In this document: in pieces, positions 8,890 to 17,964 of the stretch
How the letters are laid out: each line of letters opens with the position of its first letter
How positions within the stretch are numbered: the stretch's first letter is position 1
Assembly: GCA_963830715.1 (NCBI GenBank)
Contig: CAWHNS010000007.1
Span: 276,395 to 340,394, forward strand
Source: CAVVMA01 sp963830715
GTDB lineage: Bacteria; Desulfobacterota; Binatia; Binatales; Binataceae
Length of the DNA: 64,000 nucleotides
Direction: 5' to 3'
The notes under the pieces: generated by a model
Seen by the model: only the letters and a program-made list of their open reading frames with translations
What the model was told of the DNA's origin: nothing
Database searches by the model: none
Translations under genes and position numbers: made by a program

Positions 8890-9150
8890 ATGATTGTCAT
8901 GCGGCCCACCGACAGCCCCGCCAACCGGCGCGCAGCGGCTTCACATCCGGGGCGCCGCGATGCGGTCCGGCGCGCCAGCGGACAGACCATGACCGAGTAC
9001 GCGCTGATCCTCGCCCTGCTGGCATTGGGACTGCTCGGGGCTCTCAGGCTGCTGGGCAAAACCGAATCGCGCATGCAGGTCACCGCCGGTACCGTCACAG
9101 TGGATCTGTCGGACGATACCAGGCCCGGCAAAGTCTTGGACAAGCGGTAG
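8890..9150 (+). CDS. Flp/Fap-type pilin-like small protein
   Basis: An 86-residue protein with a basic N-terminus (about 30 residues) followed by GQTMTEYALILALLALGLLGAL. This matches the class III (Flp) prepilin pattern: a glycine-preceded cleavage site, a Thr/Glu/Tyr cluster and a single hydrophobic helix that both anchors and polymerises the pilin. The short C-terminal tail (about 35 residues) is polar. The leader before the glycine is longer than in typical Flp pilins, and no tad secretion or prepilin peptidase gene is in the window, so it could be an orphan pilin. ATG 8890 is chosen; ATG 8899 in the same frame is an alternative. The next gene begins 27 bp downstream and is probably co-transcribed. 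Confidence 0.6.
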   Translation: MIVMRPTDSPANRRAAASHPGRRDAVRRASGQTMTEYALILALLALGLLGALRLLGKTESRMQVTAGTVTVDLSDDTRPGKVLDKR

Positions 9151-9177
9151 GACAAAACGGCACGAAAAGGACGAGCC

Positions 9178-9483
9178 ATGACTGGACCTAACTACAAATC
9201 CAATGCTCCCGCCGCGATTCATTCGCCGGGGGGGAGAGGCGAGAGGCGCGGCCGCTACGACCGCTGCGTGCCGGTCGGCCGGGCGGGAGAAGCCTCGCTC
9301 AATCAAGCCAACTCGAATCGCGCCTGGGAGATATTCCGGAACGATCAGGAACTGAAGCGCGTTCACAATATCTCCGAACGCGAGATGGAGATGCTCTCCG
9401 GAGTGTCGCTGATGGGCGAGGCTCGCAGCTCTCGCGATCTGGTCTTCGTGCTGAATGTTCTCCGATCCGTTCTAAGAAGCTGA
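9178..9483 (+). CDS. Small protein: stand-alone copy of the XRE regulator's C-terminal domain
   Basis: A 101-residue protein with a good ribosome site (AAAAGGA upstream of ATG 9178). The first 45 residues are Gly/Arg-rich and probably disordered. The last 55 align without gaps to the C-terminal domain of the XRE regulator at 2134-2565: here AWEIFRNDQEL ... EMEMLSGVSLMGEARSSRDL, there AWDEFKRDERL ... EMEMLSQVALLGEVRSARDF. There is no helix-turn-helix. If that domain dimerises the repressor, as C-terminal domains of DdrO-type regulators do, this protein could act as a decoy or co-regulator; this is inference. It follows the pilin-like gene by 27 bp and ends before a strong hairpin. Confidence 0.72.
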   Translation: MTGPNYKSNAPAAIHSPGGRGERRGRYDRCVPVGRAGEASLNQANSNRAWEIFRNDQELKRVHNISEREMEMLSGVSLMGEARSSRDLVFVLNVLRSVLRS

Positions 9484-9516
9484 GCGCGCCGCATGCACAC
9501 GGACGCACTGGCGACA

Positions 9517-9545
9517 GGGCGGCACGGGGCGAGCCCGTGCCGCCC
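9517..9545 (+). terminator. Strong GC-rich hairpin downstream of the small-domain gene
   Basis: A perfect 12-bp stem, GGGCGGCACGGG (9517-9528) with CCCGTGCCGCCC (9534-9545), around a 5-base loop. It starts 34 bp after the stop at 9483. There is no long T tract, so it may be a repeat or a factor-assisted terminator rather than a classical intrinsic one. Confidence 0.5.
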
Positions 9546-9664
9546 CTCCGTCTCGATTCAGGAACACAGATCACGCGGGCTGCTGAGAGAAGCATCAGCA
9601 GCGGGCTTCGCCCGACTGATGCGGACCGCGACGATGTCGCAGCGGTTGCCGCCCGCGCAGTAAC

Positions 9665-10735
9665 CTACATTCCGCCGGATGACGAGTTGGCTTCCCCGGA
9701 TCCGGGTTTAGAGGCGGACGACTCCATGTGGCTGGCGTTTCCGGGCGCCAACTCCTGGCGCACTATGTCTTCCAGGACGTCGAAGGATACGTTGCCGCTG
9801 ACGAAGCGGCCGTTGACGAAGAAGCTGGGCGTTCCATTTAACCCGAGTTTGCTGCCCTCGGCCTGATCCTTCTGGATCCCGGCAGCCTCTTCGCCCGAAT
9901 CCAGGCACTTGTCGAACTTCGTCCCGTCGAGGTTCATCGAGCGCGCGTAGGTCTTGAGGTCGGAGACCTCCAGCCCGTCGGCAGCGAACAGCTTGTCATG
10001 GAAGTCCCAGAACTTGCCCTGCGCTTCCGCGCAGCGCGCCGCTTCGGCGGCCTTCTCGGCGTGGTGGTGCATCGGCAGGGGATAGTCCTTGAACGCGACA
10101 GCGATTTTCCCGCCGAACTCCTTGCGCAGCTTTTCCACCGTGGGCTCGACCTTGCGGCAGTACGGACATTCGTAGTCCGCGAACTCGATAACGGTCACTG
10201 GGGCCTGGCGGGAGCCTTCGAGCGGAGCGCTTCCAACCGCCACATCGACCTTCGGCGGAGCGAGCATCACGACGACGTTGTTCCGCTCGCGCAGCGTCTT
10301 GGCGTAATCCATCATCAGCCTGCGCTCGCGCAACTGGCGGATGTGATCGCGGATCTTGCCTTTCACCGCATCGAACGGCTGGTCGGTATCCAGACCCTCG
10401 TAGTAGACCCTCAGAGCCTCATCGCTCGGGTCCTTTACCTGGCTCCGAACGTGCCGATCGAGGAGCTGGTCTACTGTGATGTGCTCCTTCTTGGCCTCCT
10501 CTTCCAGAAGGTCGTTGCTTATCGCCTCTTCGACTACACCGCGCTGCGCCATGTAGTACTTGTAACCTGCGTCAAGCGTCTTGGCGGGCTCTCTTGCCTC
10601 GAGTTCGCCAAGCGTGATCTTGCGGTCACCGATGCGAGCGACGACCTGCGAAGGATCGTCGCATCCTCCCGCCCACGCTCGCGCTCCGTAGAGGGTCGCA
10701 ACAACCGCCAACCCTATCGCTAACGTCTTACGCAC
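9665..10735 (-). CDS. Secreted DsbA/thioredoxin-fold protein with a PpiC/SurA-like N-terminal region
   Basis: About 356 residues. A signal peptide (VRKTLAIGLAVVATLYGARAWA) follows the GTG start at 10735. Residues about 25-150 resemble the helical chaperone part of SurA/PpiC proteins (VVARIGDRKITLGELEAREP). From about 175 a DsbA-type thioredoxin fold follows, with the redox motif CPYC in EFADYECPYCRKVEP and the cis-proline loop LNGTPSFFVNGRFVSG. This layout is common in periplasmic disulphide oxidoreductases of delta-proteobacterial type. The C-terminus is a Ser/Gly-rich tail. It is the last minus-strand gene before the pilin pair, 155 bp from the propeller gene's stop. A function in oxidative folding of secreted proteins is likely; its partners are not visible. 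Confidence 0.85.
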   Translation of the reverse strand: MRKTLAIGLAVVATLYGARAWAGGCDDPSQVVARIGDRKITLGELEAREPAKTLDAGYKYYMAQRGVVEEAISNDLLEEEAKKEHITVDQLLDRHVRSQVKDPSDEALRVYYEGLDTDQPFDAVKGKIRDHIRQLRERRLMMDYAKTLRERNNVVVMLAPPKVDVAVGSAPLEGSRQAPVTVIEFADYECPYCRKVEPTVEKLRKEFGGKIAVAFKDYPLPMHHHAEKAAEAARCAEAQGKFWDFHDKLFAADGLEVSDLKTYARSMNLDGTKFDKCLDSGEEAAGIQKDQAEGSKLGLNGTPSFFVNGRFVSGNVSFDVLEDIVRQELAPGNASHMESSASKPGSGEANSSSGGM

Positions 10736-10890
10736 TGTCAATTGTTCTCTCCTTCTTGCGCCTGGGCCGTGCCGGCCAGCGCAGAAACACGGTGCAAAAA
10801 CATTAGCGTCCGACCAGCGCCTAAGCAAGAGAGAAATCGGCGAGGTTCGTGCGACGCGTGCCCCGCACAACGGGATCCGGAAAAGCGGGA

Positions 10891-12336
10891 TTATCTATTC
10901 TCTTGCCGAGGTTCAACGAAAGCCTCGGAGGACGGCGGAGCGGACGCCGCGATCTTCCCACCGAGCGCGAAGGCGTACATCGATTTATCCGCCGAGCCTA
11001 TATACACAGCTCCATTCACCACCGCCGGCGCAGCGCCGATTCCGCTGGCGGTCGTCGCTTTCCAGAGCTGAGCTCCGGTGACCGCGTTGAACCCGTATAC
11101 GCTGGCGTCCAGCGAGCCGACATAGACGATGCCGTTCGCCACCGACGGCGGCGATCCGATGAAACCGCCGGTCGGCGCGCGCCACTTCACAGCCCCGGCG
11201 GAGGCATCGAATGCGTAGAGCATATAGTCGAACGACCCGACATAAACCATCCCGTTGGCAACCACCGGCGAGGACGTGATCAATCCCCCGGTCGGCGTGT
11301 TCCACAACTTCGCGCCGGTTACCGCGTTGAAGGCGTACAAGTTGCGGTCCAATGAGCCGACGTAGACTACGCCGCCAGCCACCGCCGGAGAGGAACGGAC
11401 AAAGGCTCCGGTCTTGGCGCTCCAGAGCTTGGCGCCGGTGGCAGCGTTGAACGCGTATAGATTGTGATCATCGGAACCGACGTACACGACGCCGTTGGCT
11501 ACCGCCGGCGACGAGGAAATAGCGTTGCCGGTAAGACTGTTCCAGAGCTTGACGCCGTTGACGCCCCTGAAGGCGTAAAGGTTGCCGTCCTGCGAGCTGA
11601 CGTACACTACGCCATTGGCCAGCGCCGGCGACGCGGTAACGGGACCGCCGGTCGGCGTGCTCCACAGCTTGGCGCCGTTGAGGACGTTGAAAGCATACAG
11701 ACTGTCGTCCATCGAGCCGACATAGACCGCGCCGACGCCAACGGCCGGCGAGGAAACGATAGAGGAGCCGGTCGGTGCGCTCCAGACCGTCGCGCCGGTG
11801 ACGGCGTTGAGAGCATACAAATTGTTATCCAGCGACCCGACATAGACCACGCCGTTGATCACGGCCGCCGAAGAAACCACCTGGTTTCCGGTTGTGAAAT
11901 TCCACGCAGGAACCAGCTTCGACACGTTGCTCTGCCCGAGTACGTTCTCGAACTGGTTGAATCCGTTGCGCGCCGGGTTCCATTTGAATTGAGACCAGTT
12001 GGCCCTGACGATGAACGTGGCACTCGCCACGAGGCCGCTGATCTGGCCCTTGCCGGAGATTATATGAGTTCCCGGCTTCGCCGAGGCGGGCACCGTCAGA
12101 CCGGCGGTAAACTTGCCGCTGCTCTCTACGGTCGAGGTCACGAGCTTGCCGTCGAAGGAGACCTCCACGGTCTCGCCATTCGGGAAGCCGCTTCCGATCA
12201 CCATCACCAACTGGGTAGGCGGCCCGCTTCCCGGTGACAGGCTGACGACTGCGGCGCCCGCCGCGGTCCCGGCCAAGAGGGCAACCAACAGCACGGCTGC
12301 GGCCGGACCGATGCAGATTTGTACTAATTGTCGCAT
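10891..12336 (-). CDS. Secreted PQQ-type beta-propeller protein with N-terminal IPT-like domain
   Basis: 481 residues. A signal peptide (about 1-28) is followed by an IPT/TIG-like immunoglobulin fold (LSPGSGPPTQLVMVIGSGF, about 30-110). Then come about eight or nine nearly identical 40-residue repeats of the type SSPAVANGVVYVGSxDxNLYAF, with TGAKLW between them, typical of PQQ-dehydrogenase-like/BamB propellers. The repeat number fits one eight-bladed propeller. No calcium or PQQ-binding catalytic residues are evident, so a scaffold or binding role is likelier than a dehydrogenase. It lies 46 bp downstream of recD on the same strand and may be read through from that operon, although a secreted propeller has no obvious link to RecBCD. 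The near-identity of the repeats suggests recent internal duplication. Confidence 0.8.
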   Translation of the reverse strand: MRQLVQICIGPAAAVLLVALLAGTAAGAAVVSLSPGSGPPTQLVMVIGSGFPNGETVEVSFDGKLVTSTVESSGKFTAGLTVPASAKPGTHIISGKGQISGLVASATFIVRANWSQFKWNPARNGFNQFENVLGQSNVSKLVPAWNFTTGNQVVSSAAVINGVVYVGSLDNNLYALNAVTGATVWSAPTGSSIVSSPAVGVGAVYVGSMDDSLYAFNVLNGAKLWSTPTGGPVTASPALANGVVYVSSQDGNLYAFRGVNGVKLWNSLTGNAISSSPAVANGVVYVGSDDHNLYAFNAATGAKLWSAKTGAFVRSSPAVAGGVVYVGSLDRNLYAFNAVTGAKLWNTPTGGLITSSPVVANGMVYVGSFDYMLYAFDASAGAVKWRAPTGGFIGSPPSVANGIVYVGSLDASVYGFNAVTGAQLWKATTASGIGAAPAVVNGAVYIGSADKSMYAFALGGKIAASAPPSSEAFVEPRQENR

Positions 12337-12382
12337 TCCTGTCTCCGATTTTGGGCGCAGCGAGCGGGGGCGCCAACAGCAA

Positions 12383-14443
12383 TTACAGGGCCAACGCGGT
12401 GAGTTGCTCCCTCAGACCCGAGTAGCGTTCAACCTTGCACGAAGTTGCGAGGCTGAAGATCGTCTCATCACCGATGACGACTACCGACTTCCGCGCCCTG
12501 CTCACCGCAGTATACAGAATCTCACGCGTCAGCATATGAATTTTTTTCGCCGGCAAAATCACGGCGATCGAATCGAATTCCGATCCCTGCGCCTTGTGTA
12601 CGGTCATCGCGCAGCCCAGTTCGATTTCGTCTTCCAGCGCGTCGAGGCGAAACGCGACGAAGTTGTCTGCCCGGGGAAACACCGCCATCGCCAGCGGCTC
12701 GCCGCCGGGCGACCGCACGCGAAGCGCGATGCCCTGATCGCCGTTGAAAAGCATCCGCTGGTAATCATTGCGCGAAACTATGAGAGGTTCGCCGATAATG
12801 AACCGATCGTGGCCGGCGCCTACGCCGGGGTCTTCGGCGGCAAGGCGATGGAGACGCTGGTTGATACGGTCAGCGCCGGTTTCAAAGACGCGAGTTACGC
12901 AGAGGACTCGTGCGGCCGCCAGATGATCGAACAGCGCTCTCAGCCGATCGCATTCAGGATGGTCGAAGCCGTTCTCCCGTGCGGTGTAGACCCCGGCCGC
13001 GAGCTCGCGGATTTCAGCGCCGCCGCGCACCCACTCGCGATACCATCGCTCGAGAAACGCGGCGCTCGGTCCGGCGAAATCGATCAGGTGCTCCACGCCG
13101 GAGAATTCGAGCTCCACCGCCGAGGCGCGCCGGACGACCAGCGGCCTGCCCTCGCTGCCGCTTGCCTGCATCGCACCTGTGTTCCCCTCGTTTATTAGTC
13201 GGGCCAGTGCGGGGATTGCGCGGCCTGGCGCATCGGATGGGTCCACTCTGTAGCTGCGGTTCAATTGAACCCGCGAAGCGGCGAGGCCATTCGCCTTAGT
13301 CTCTCCGATCTCCACGGCCGGCGGCATCAGGTCGCGAAACACGACGCCGGCCGCAACCGACGGCAACTGGTCGGCGTCTCCGAGGACAATCAGGCGAGCA
13401 CCGGGCCGGATCGCATCGACCAGCCGCTCCATCAAGGCCAGATCGAGCATCGAACCTTCATCGACAATCACCACCGCGGCCGAGATCGGATTGTTGCGAT
13501 GATATCGAAAGCGGGCGAGGCCGGGTGAATAGCCCAGCAGCCGATGAATTGTGGAAGCAGCGGGACAATCCGCTGCCAGCGCGTCGTCGTGGGGGTCGCG
13601 AGTCTTCAGTTGCGCAAGGCCCGCGCGGATACATTCGTCCATCCGATAGGCGGCCTTGCCGGTCGGGGCGGTGAGCGCCACTTCCTGCGGCGCCATCCCG
13701 AGACGAACCAGCACGCGCAGAATCGCGAGCACGATCGAGGTCTTGCCGGTGCCGGGGCCGCCGGAAATCACGGTCAGGCGCGAGCGAACCGCTGCCGCGA
13801 CCGCATCGCGTTGTTCATCGGAGAGCCGCATCGATCCTTCCGTCGCTGCCCTGCCGGCGATATCGGACAACGCCTGCCGCAACAGGCGCGGGTCAATTTC
13901 AATCTCGATCGCGGTCCCTTGCTTGCCGGCGATCAAGGCTGTGAGCCCGGCGGCGAGCGCCGTCTCAGCCGCGCGAATTCGCTGGTGATAGACGAACGGC
14001 TGGAGGTAGATGAGCGGCTTGTAGTCGTTGGGATCGCGCCCGATCACTCCGGAGGCCGCGTCCGAGCCGAGAAGCGCGTCGATCGAGGAGGCCATCGTGC
14101 CGGCGATGCCCGCTCCGCACAGCGCCTCCAGCATTCGCGCCATCGGTTCCCGCGACTCGAGGCCGGTGACCGGAAATCGCGTGCTGCCTTCCTGCAACGC
14201 GGCGAGCGACACGACGATCAGCACAATCAGGGCGATTCGCTGGTCGTCATCCAGATCCGGTTCCAGAGCCGCGATTTCGGCGGCCAGATGGATCGCGCCG
14301 GGAGTGAGATTCAGGCCGTCAGATCGCGACTCGATCTCGCGCAAGCGCATCTCGAATCGGCTGGGACTGCGCCCGCCGGCATCCGCTTCGAGGCGCTGCC
14401 ACGCGCTGGCGCCTCGGACTTGGACTTCCTCATCAGTGTTCAT
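12383..14443 (-). CDS. recD: Exodeoxyribonuclease V alpha subunit RecD
   Basis: 686 residues. ATG 14443 overlaps the recB stop (ATGA). Superfamily 1B helicase motifs are clear: Walker A SGGPGTGKTS (about 227-236), motif Ia ALTAPTGKAAYRM, Walker B VVIVDEGSMLDLALM, GDADQLPSVAAG, and the C-terminal UvrD-like motif MTVHKAQGSEFDSIAV followed by LYTAVSRARKSV. RecD is the fast 5'-3' motor of RecBCD, which processes double-strand breaks and degrades linear foreign DNA. The order recC-recB-recD with overlaps matches a single operon here headed by an AAA ATPase and a WYL regulator. No break is apparent. Confidence 0.95.
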   Translation of the reverse strand: MNTDEEVQVRGASAWQRLEADAGGRSPSRFEMRLREIESRSDGLNLTPGAIHLAAEIAALEPDLDDDQRIALIVLIVVSLAALQEGSTRFPVTGLESREPMARMLEALCGAGIAGTMASSIDALLGSDAASGVIGRDPNDYKPLIYLQPFVYHQRIRAAETALAAGLTALIAGKQGTAIEIEIDPRLLRQALSDIAGRAATEGSMRLSDEQRDAVAAAVRSRLTVISGGPGTGKTSIVLAILRVLVRLGMAPQEVALTAPTGKAAYRMDECIRAGLAQLKTRDPHDDALAADCPAASTIHRLLGYSPGLARFRYHRNNPISAAVVIVDEGSMLDLALMERLVDAIRPGARLIVLGDADQLPSVAAGVVFRDLMPPAVEIGETKANGLAASRVQLNRSYRVDPSDAPGRAIPALARLINEGNTGAMQASGSEGRPLVVRRASAVELEFSGVEHLIDFAGPSAAFLERWYREWVRGGAEIRELAAGVYTARENGFDHPECDRLRALFDHLAAARVLCVTRVFETGADRINQRLHRLAAEDPGVGAGHDRFIIGEPLIVSRNDYQRMLFNGDQGIALRVRSPGGEPLAMAVFPRADNFVAFRLDALEDEIELGCAMTVHKAQGSEFDSIAVILPAKKIHMLTREILYTAVSRARKSVVVIGDETIFSLATSCKVERYSGLREQLTALAL

Positions 14444-17400
14444 CGCAGACCTACTTCGTCGATCAGACCCGATTCGTACCGCACGATTTCGTCCCATCGC
14501 GGCTTGCGGAAGAAGACCCCCTCCTGCCCCGTCGCGCCGGAGCCGACGCCCCGGATGAACACGTAGAGCAAGCCCCCGAAGCGTCGCTGGTATTCGTCCT
14601 CGCTGCGAATCCGGAGCAGGCGCACGATACCGACCGAGTAGATCCGGGCCTGGAGCTCGTAATGCGCCTTGACGTGAGCCTCGATCGCGCCGCGATCGTA
14701 CGAAGCAAGCCGATCGCTCTTCCAATCGGCGAAGTAGGTCACTCGGTCGTCATCGAAGACGAAGTCCACGAAGCCCTTCAGGTATCCTCGCTCCACCGTC
14801 CAGGCCCGGTCGCGTCCGGCGGCGAGAAGCGGATGGGTCCGCTCGGGAATCGGATAGATGAACTCCATCTCGCGGACATTGGGACATCGATACAGCGGAC
14901 CGATCGAAACACCGCTGGGCAATTCGATTCGCGATCGCAAAGCATTGAAAACGACCTCGGCACCCCGATCGGCCCAGCGCGCATCGCGCACCTGATGACG
15001 CCGCATGGTCTCGGCGAACAGCGCCGCGACATCTTCGCGGCAGCGCCACGACGCCAAGTCGATGGGCTCCGCGAGCGAAGCCAGGTCCAGCTTCTCGATC
15101 ACCTCGTGCAGGAAGATCCCGACGTTGCGCCCTCCCGGGAGATCGGCGGCGTCGCTCGCCACTTCGAGGTCATACTTGAAGTCCTCGGGTTCCACGTCCA
15201 AATCCGGGCGCGCGGCCCTGGACCGTTCCAGCGTGGTGTACGAGCTTGTGATGAGCGCCGCATGCGCGCCGCGTAGATGGCGGAAGAAGCTTTCGGGCGT
15301 GCGATCCTGATCGTCGGTCAGCGATTGCGGCGGACGCCAGGTCTTGAGCCGCGCTTGCAGCTCAGGCGTGGGGCGGCTGAAATCGCAATCGAGGTCGTCC
15401 ACCTGCTCGATCTCGAACAGCCGCGCAACCTCCGAATCGTGCCCGCCGCACAGGTCTTCGAGCCGGTTATTCAACTGATCGTAGTAACCGGCGACCTTCT
15501 TTGCGGAGGGCCCGGGAAAGAGCGGCAGGTAGAGTTTCACGCGCGCGCGGGTGAGCGCCACGTAAGTGAGCCGCTGGTCTTCCCGCTGATGCTCGATGCT
15601 GATCGGCTCCGCGGCGAGCTCTCTCGCGATGCCGCCTACCGCGATTCGACGTTCGCCGTCCCGGTGATAAATCGCGACCTGAGACCTCTCCTGAATCCGG
15701 CCGATTCCGCCGAACAGGAACACGACGTCAGCCTCGAGGCCCTTGCTCATGTGAACGGTCATCACCTGCACGGCGCGGCGTTCGCTCTCGATTCGCTGGA
15801 CGTTGCTGTTGATTCCCGCCGGACGCGCGGTATCGGAAATGTAGGATTCGAGCCGCGAAATGATCTCGAGCAGGGAAAGCCTCTCGTTGAGAGCCTCGTG
15901 GAGCAGGATTTCGAGGATGTGCAGGTAATTGGTCAGCTCGCGCTCGCTGTTCGACAGGAAAAGTTCGCGGCCGACCAGGCCGCTCTGATGGAGCAGGCGA
16001 TCGAACAGCTCGACGAACCGTTCGCCGGCGGCCAGAGCCTTCCATTCGTAAAGGCGCTCAGTCAGCGGATGGCCGGGCGCGGGCTCGCCGATTCCGGCCA
16101 GTTGCGCGAACGGCACGGCGAAGAACGGCGATGCCCACGCCTTGAGCCGCGCCGAGCGCCCGCCGGGCTCCGCGACGGCCTTCAATACGTCCAGAACGTC
16201 GTATGCCTCGCCGGTTTGAAACAGCCCCTCCTGCTTGTAGAAGGCGAACGGTACGCCAACCTCGCGCAAGTAGCCGCCAATTTCGAAGCTCTCGGCGCGG
16301 GTGCGCGTGAGAATGTACACGTCGTTCGCTTCGACCAGTCGCCGTTTGCCGTCCTCGTCCTCGATCGCGATTCGATGAGCCTGCTCGGTAAGGATTCGGC
16401 GCACGGTGGACGCGATCGCACGTCCGATCGCGGCCCGCATTCGCGGGACCGATCCGGCGCCTGAAGCGGGCGCGTATCGGAACGCGGTCACCGGCACAAT
16501 CGAATTCCCATGTGCGTCGCAGGCGCGCAGATTCGGCCTGCCGCACTCGGCCGGCTTGTCGTAGAGAATTGGTCCGCTGAAGATCGGCCGGCCCGCCCCT
16601 TGATCCAGGATAGTGTTGCAGGCGGCGACCAGGTCCGCAGTCGAGCGAAAGTTGGTGGTCAGCGCCACGGTCTCGACGCCGCCGCTCGCCAGCTCGTCAC
16701 GCGCCTGCAGATAGCTGAAAACATCCGCGCCTCGAAAACCATAGATCGCCTGCTTGGGATCGCCCACTGCGCACAGCCGGCATCTTCCGCCGCTGTTGAC
16801 GAAGACCGCACGGAAGATCCTCCACTGCAAATCGTCGGTGTCCTGGAATTCGTCCACCAGCGCGTAGCGGAACCGATCGCGCAGCGACGCGATCAGCGCA
16901 TCGCCGCGCGGTCCCGTTATCGCGCGCCATACCAGCGCCTGCATGTCGTCGTAATCAATCTCGCGCCGTTCGGATTTCGCGACAGCGAGCCGCTCTTCGA
17001 CACGCGGCAGGAACGAATCGACAATCCTGACTTCCAGAGACATCGCGCGGCGACACGCGTCGATAGTGTCCAGCAGCGCCACGGTCGCGGGGGGCGGGTC
17101 CGGGTTGCGCTCCAGTACCCAGCTCGCGTGCGGCAACGGTTCGAAGTCGAATCCGGACAGCGCCGCCCGCAGGGCCTCGTGGTCCCGCCCCGCTTTTGCG
17201 ATCAACTTCGCGAGTTTCTCCGCCGCCCCAGATGCTGGTTCGCGGCGCTGGCGCAGACCGGCGTATGCCTTCCTTAGCGGCGCGACCGCGAAGCTCTCGC
17301 TCAGCCGTGCGAGCGCGCGCTGGTTTTCGGCCAACGCCCCGGACTCGAGATAGCGATGGAAGTGCGCTTCGTACAGCAACTTCTCCAGTGAGTCGGTCAG

Positions 17401-17958
17401 ATTGTCGCGCGCCGCCGCATCGCCGCGTCCGAGCCACTGCGCGAGCAGTCCGCGACTGGACTCGCCGCCGCAAGTTCTTCCCGCAGCGCAGATCTGAAGG
17501 CGCGATGAAAAGCGCGGCGGCCGTCGAACCACCTCGAGTTGGAAGCCCGCTCCGGTGTCGAAGGCGAGTTCAGTCAGGATGCGCTGGCAGAATCCGTGAA
17601 TCGTGTAGATTGGCGCGCGATCGAATGAGAACAGGGCGGCCTCCAGCTTGCGCCTGCCGGTTTCGTCGATCTCCCGCGTCTCGGCGGCGGATGCTTCATC
17701 TGTCGGCGCCGTCCCCGAAATGATCGCCTCCAGCAGTGCGCGGATTCGGCCGCGAAGCTCGGCGGTGGCCTTCTCGGTAAACGTCACGACCAGGATTTCC
17801 TCGATGGTGCAGGGCGTCGCGAGCAGAAGATCCAGCGCGATGTCCTCGATCGCGCGGGTCTTCCCGGTGCCGGCGCCGGCTTCGATCACGGCGTGACGGT
17901 CGTGCCGTAGGCGATCCAGAATCGAGGGCCGGCTGTAGCGGATGACGCTCAAATGCAC
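14440..17958 (-). CDS. recB: Exodeoxyribonuclease V beta subunit RecB
   Basis: 1172 residues from GTG 17958, six bases after the recC stop. UvrD-type helicase motifs: Walker A VIEAGAGTGKT (about 24-34), VTFTEKATAEL, YTIHGFCQRIL, Walker B LVDEFQDTDDLQW, GDPKQAIYGFRG, VMTVHMSKGLEADVV and YVALTRARVKLYL. The C-terminal PD-(D/E)XK nuclease motif is GFVDFVFDDDRV ... ADWKSDR (about residue 1090). One short stretch near 17460-17515 (residues about 148-165) reads poorly in frame but well in the neighbouring frame (FHRAFRSALREELAA). This suggests two compensating errors: a lost GC at about 17512 and a 1- or 4-base loss at about 17465. The enzyme is the 3'-5' helicase and sole nuclease of RecBCD. Confidence 0.95.
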   Translation of the reverse strand: MHLSVIRYSRPSILDRLRHDRHAVIEAGAGTGKTRAIEDIALDLLLATPCTIEEILVVTFTEKATAELRGRIRALLEAIISGTAPTDEASAAETREIDETGRRKLEAALFSFDRAPIYTIHGFCQRILTELAFDTGAGFQLEVVRRPPRFSSRLQICAAGRTCGGESSRGLLAQWLGRGDAAARDNLTDSLEKLLYEAHFHRYLESGALAENQRALARLSESFAVAPLRKAYAGLRQRREPASGAAEKLAKLIAKAGRDHEALRAALSGFDFEPLPHASWVLERNPDPPPATVALLDTIDACRRAMSLEVRIVDSFLPRVEERLAVAKSERREIDYDDMQALVWRAITGPRGDALIASLRDRFRYALVDEFQDTDDLQWRIFRAVFVNSGGRCRLCAVGDPKQAIYGFRGADVFSYLQARDELASGGVETVALTTNFRSTADLVAACNTILDQGAGRPIFSGPILYDKPAECGRPNLRACDAHGNSIVPVTAFRYAPASGAGSVPRMRAAIGRAIASTVRRILTEQAHRIAIEDEDGKRRLVEANDVYILTRTRAESFEIGGYLREVGVPFAFYKQEGLFQTGEAYDVLDVLKAVAEPGGRSARLKAWASPFFAVPFAQLAGIGEPAPGHPLTERLYEWKALAAGERFVELFDRLLHQSGLVGRELFLSNSERELTNYLHILEILLHEALNERLSLLEIISRLESYISDTARPAGINSNVQRIESERRAVQVMTVHMSKGLEADVVFLFGGIGRIQERSQVAIYHRDGERRIAVGGIARELAAEPISIEHQREDQRLTYVALTRARVKLYLPLFPGPSAKKVAGYYDQLNNRLEDLCGGHDSEVARLFEIEQVDDLDCDFSRPTPELQARLKTWRPPQSLTDDQDRTPESFFRHLRGAHAALITSSYTTLERSRAARPDLDVEPEDFKYDLEVASDAADLPGGRNVGIFLHEVIEKLDLASLAEPIDLASWRCREDVAALFAETMRRHQVRDARWADRGAEVVFNALRSRIELPSGVSIGPLYRCPNVREMEFIYPIPERTHPLLAAGRDRAWTVERGYLKGFVDFVFDDDRVTYFADWKSDRLASYDRGAIEAHVKAHYELQARIYSVGIVRLLRIRSEDEYQRRFGGLLYVFIRGVGSGATGQEGVFFRKPRWDEIVRYESGLIDEVGLR

Positions 17959-17964
17959 GACCCC

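Noticed and set aside
13544..14566. Plus-strand open frame (340 codons) opposite recD
   Set aside because: Antisense to well-supported helicase motifs; no ribosome site or family signal.
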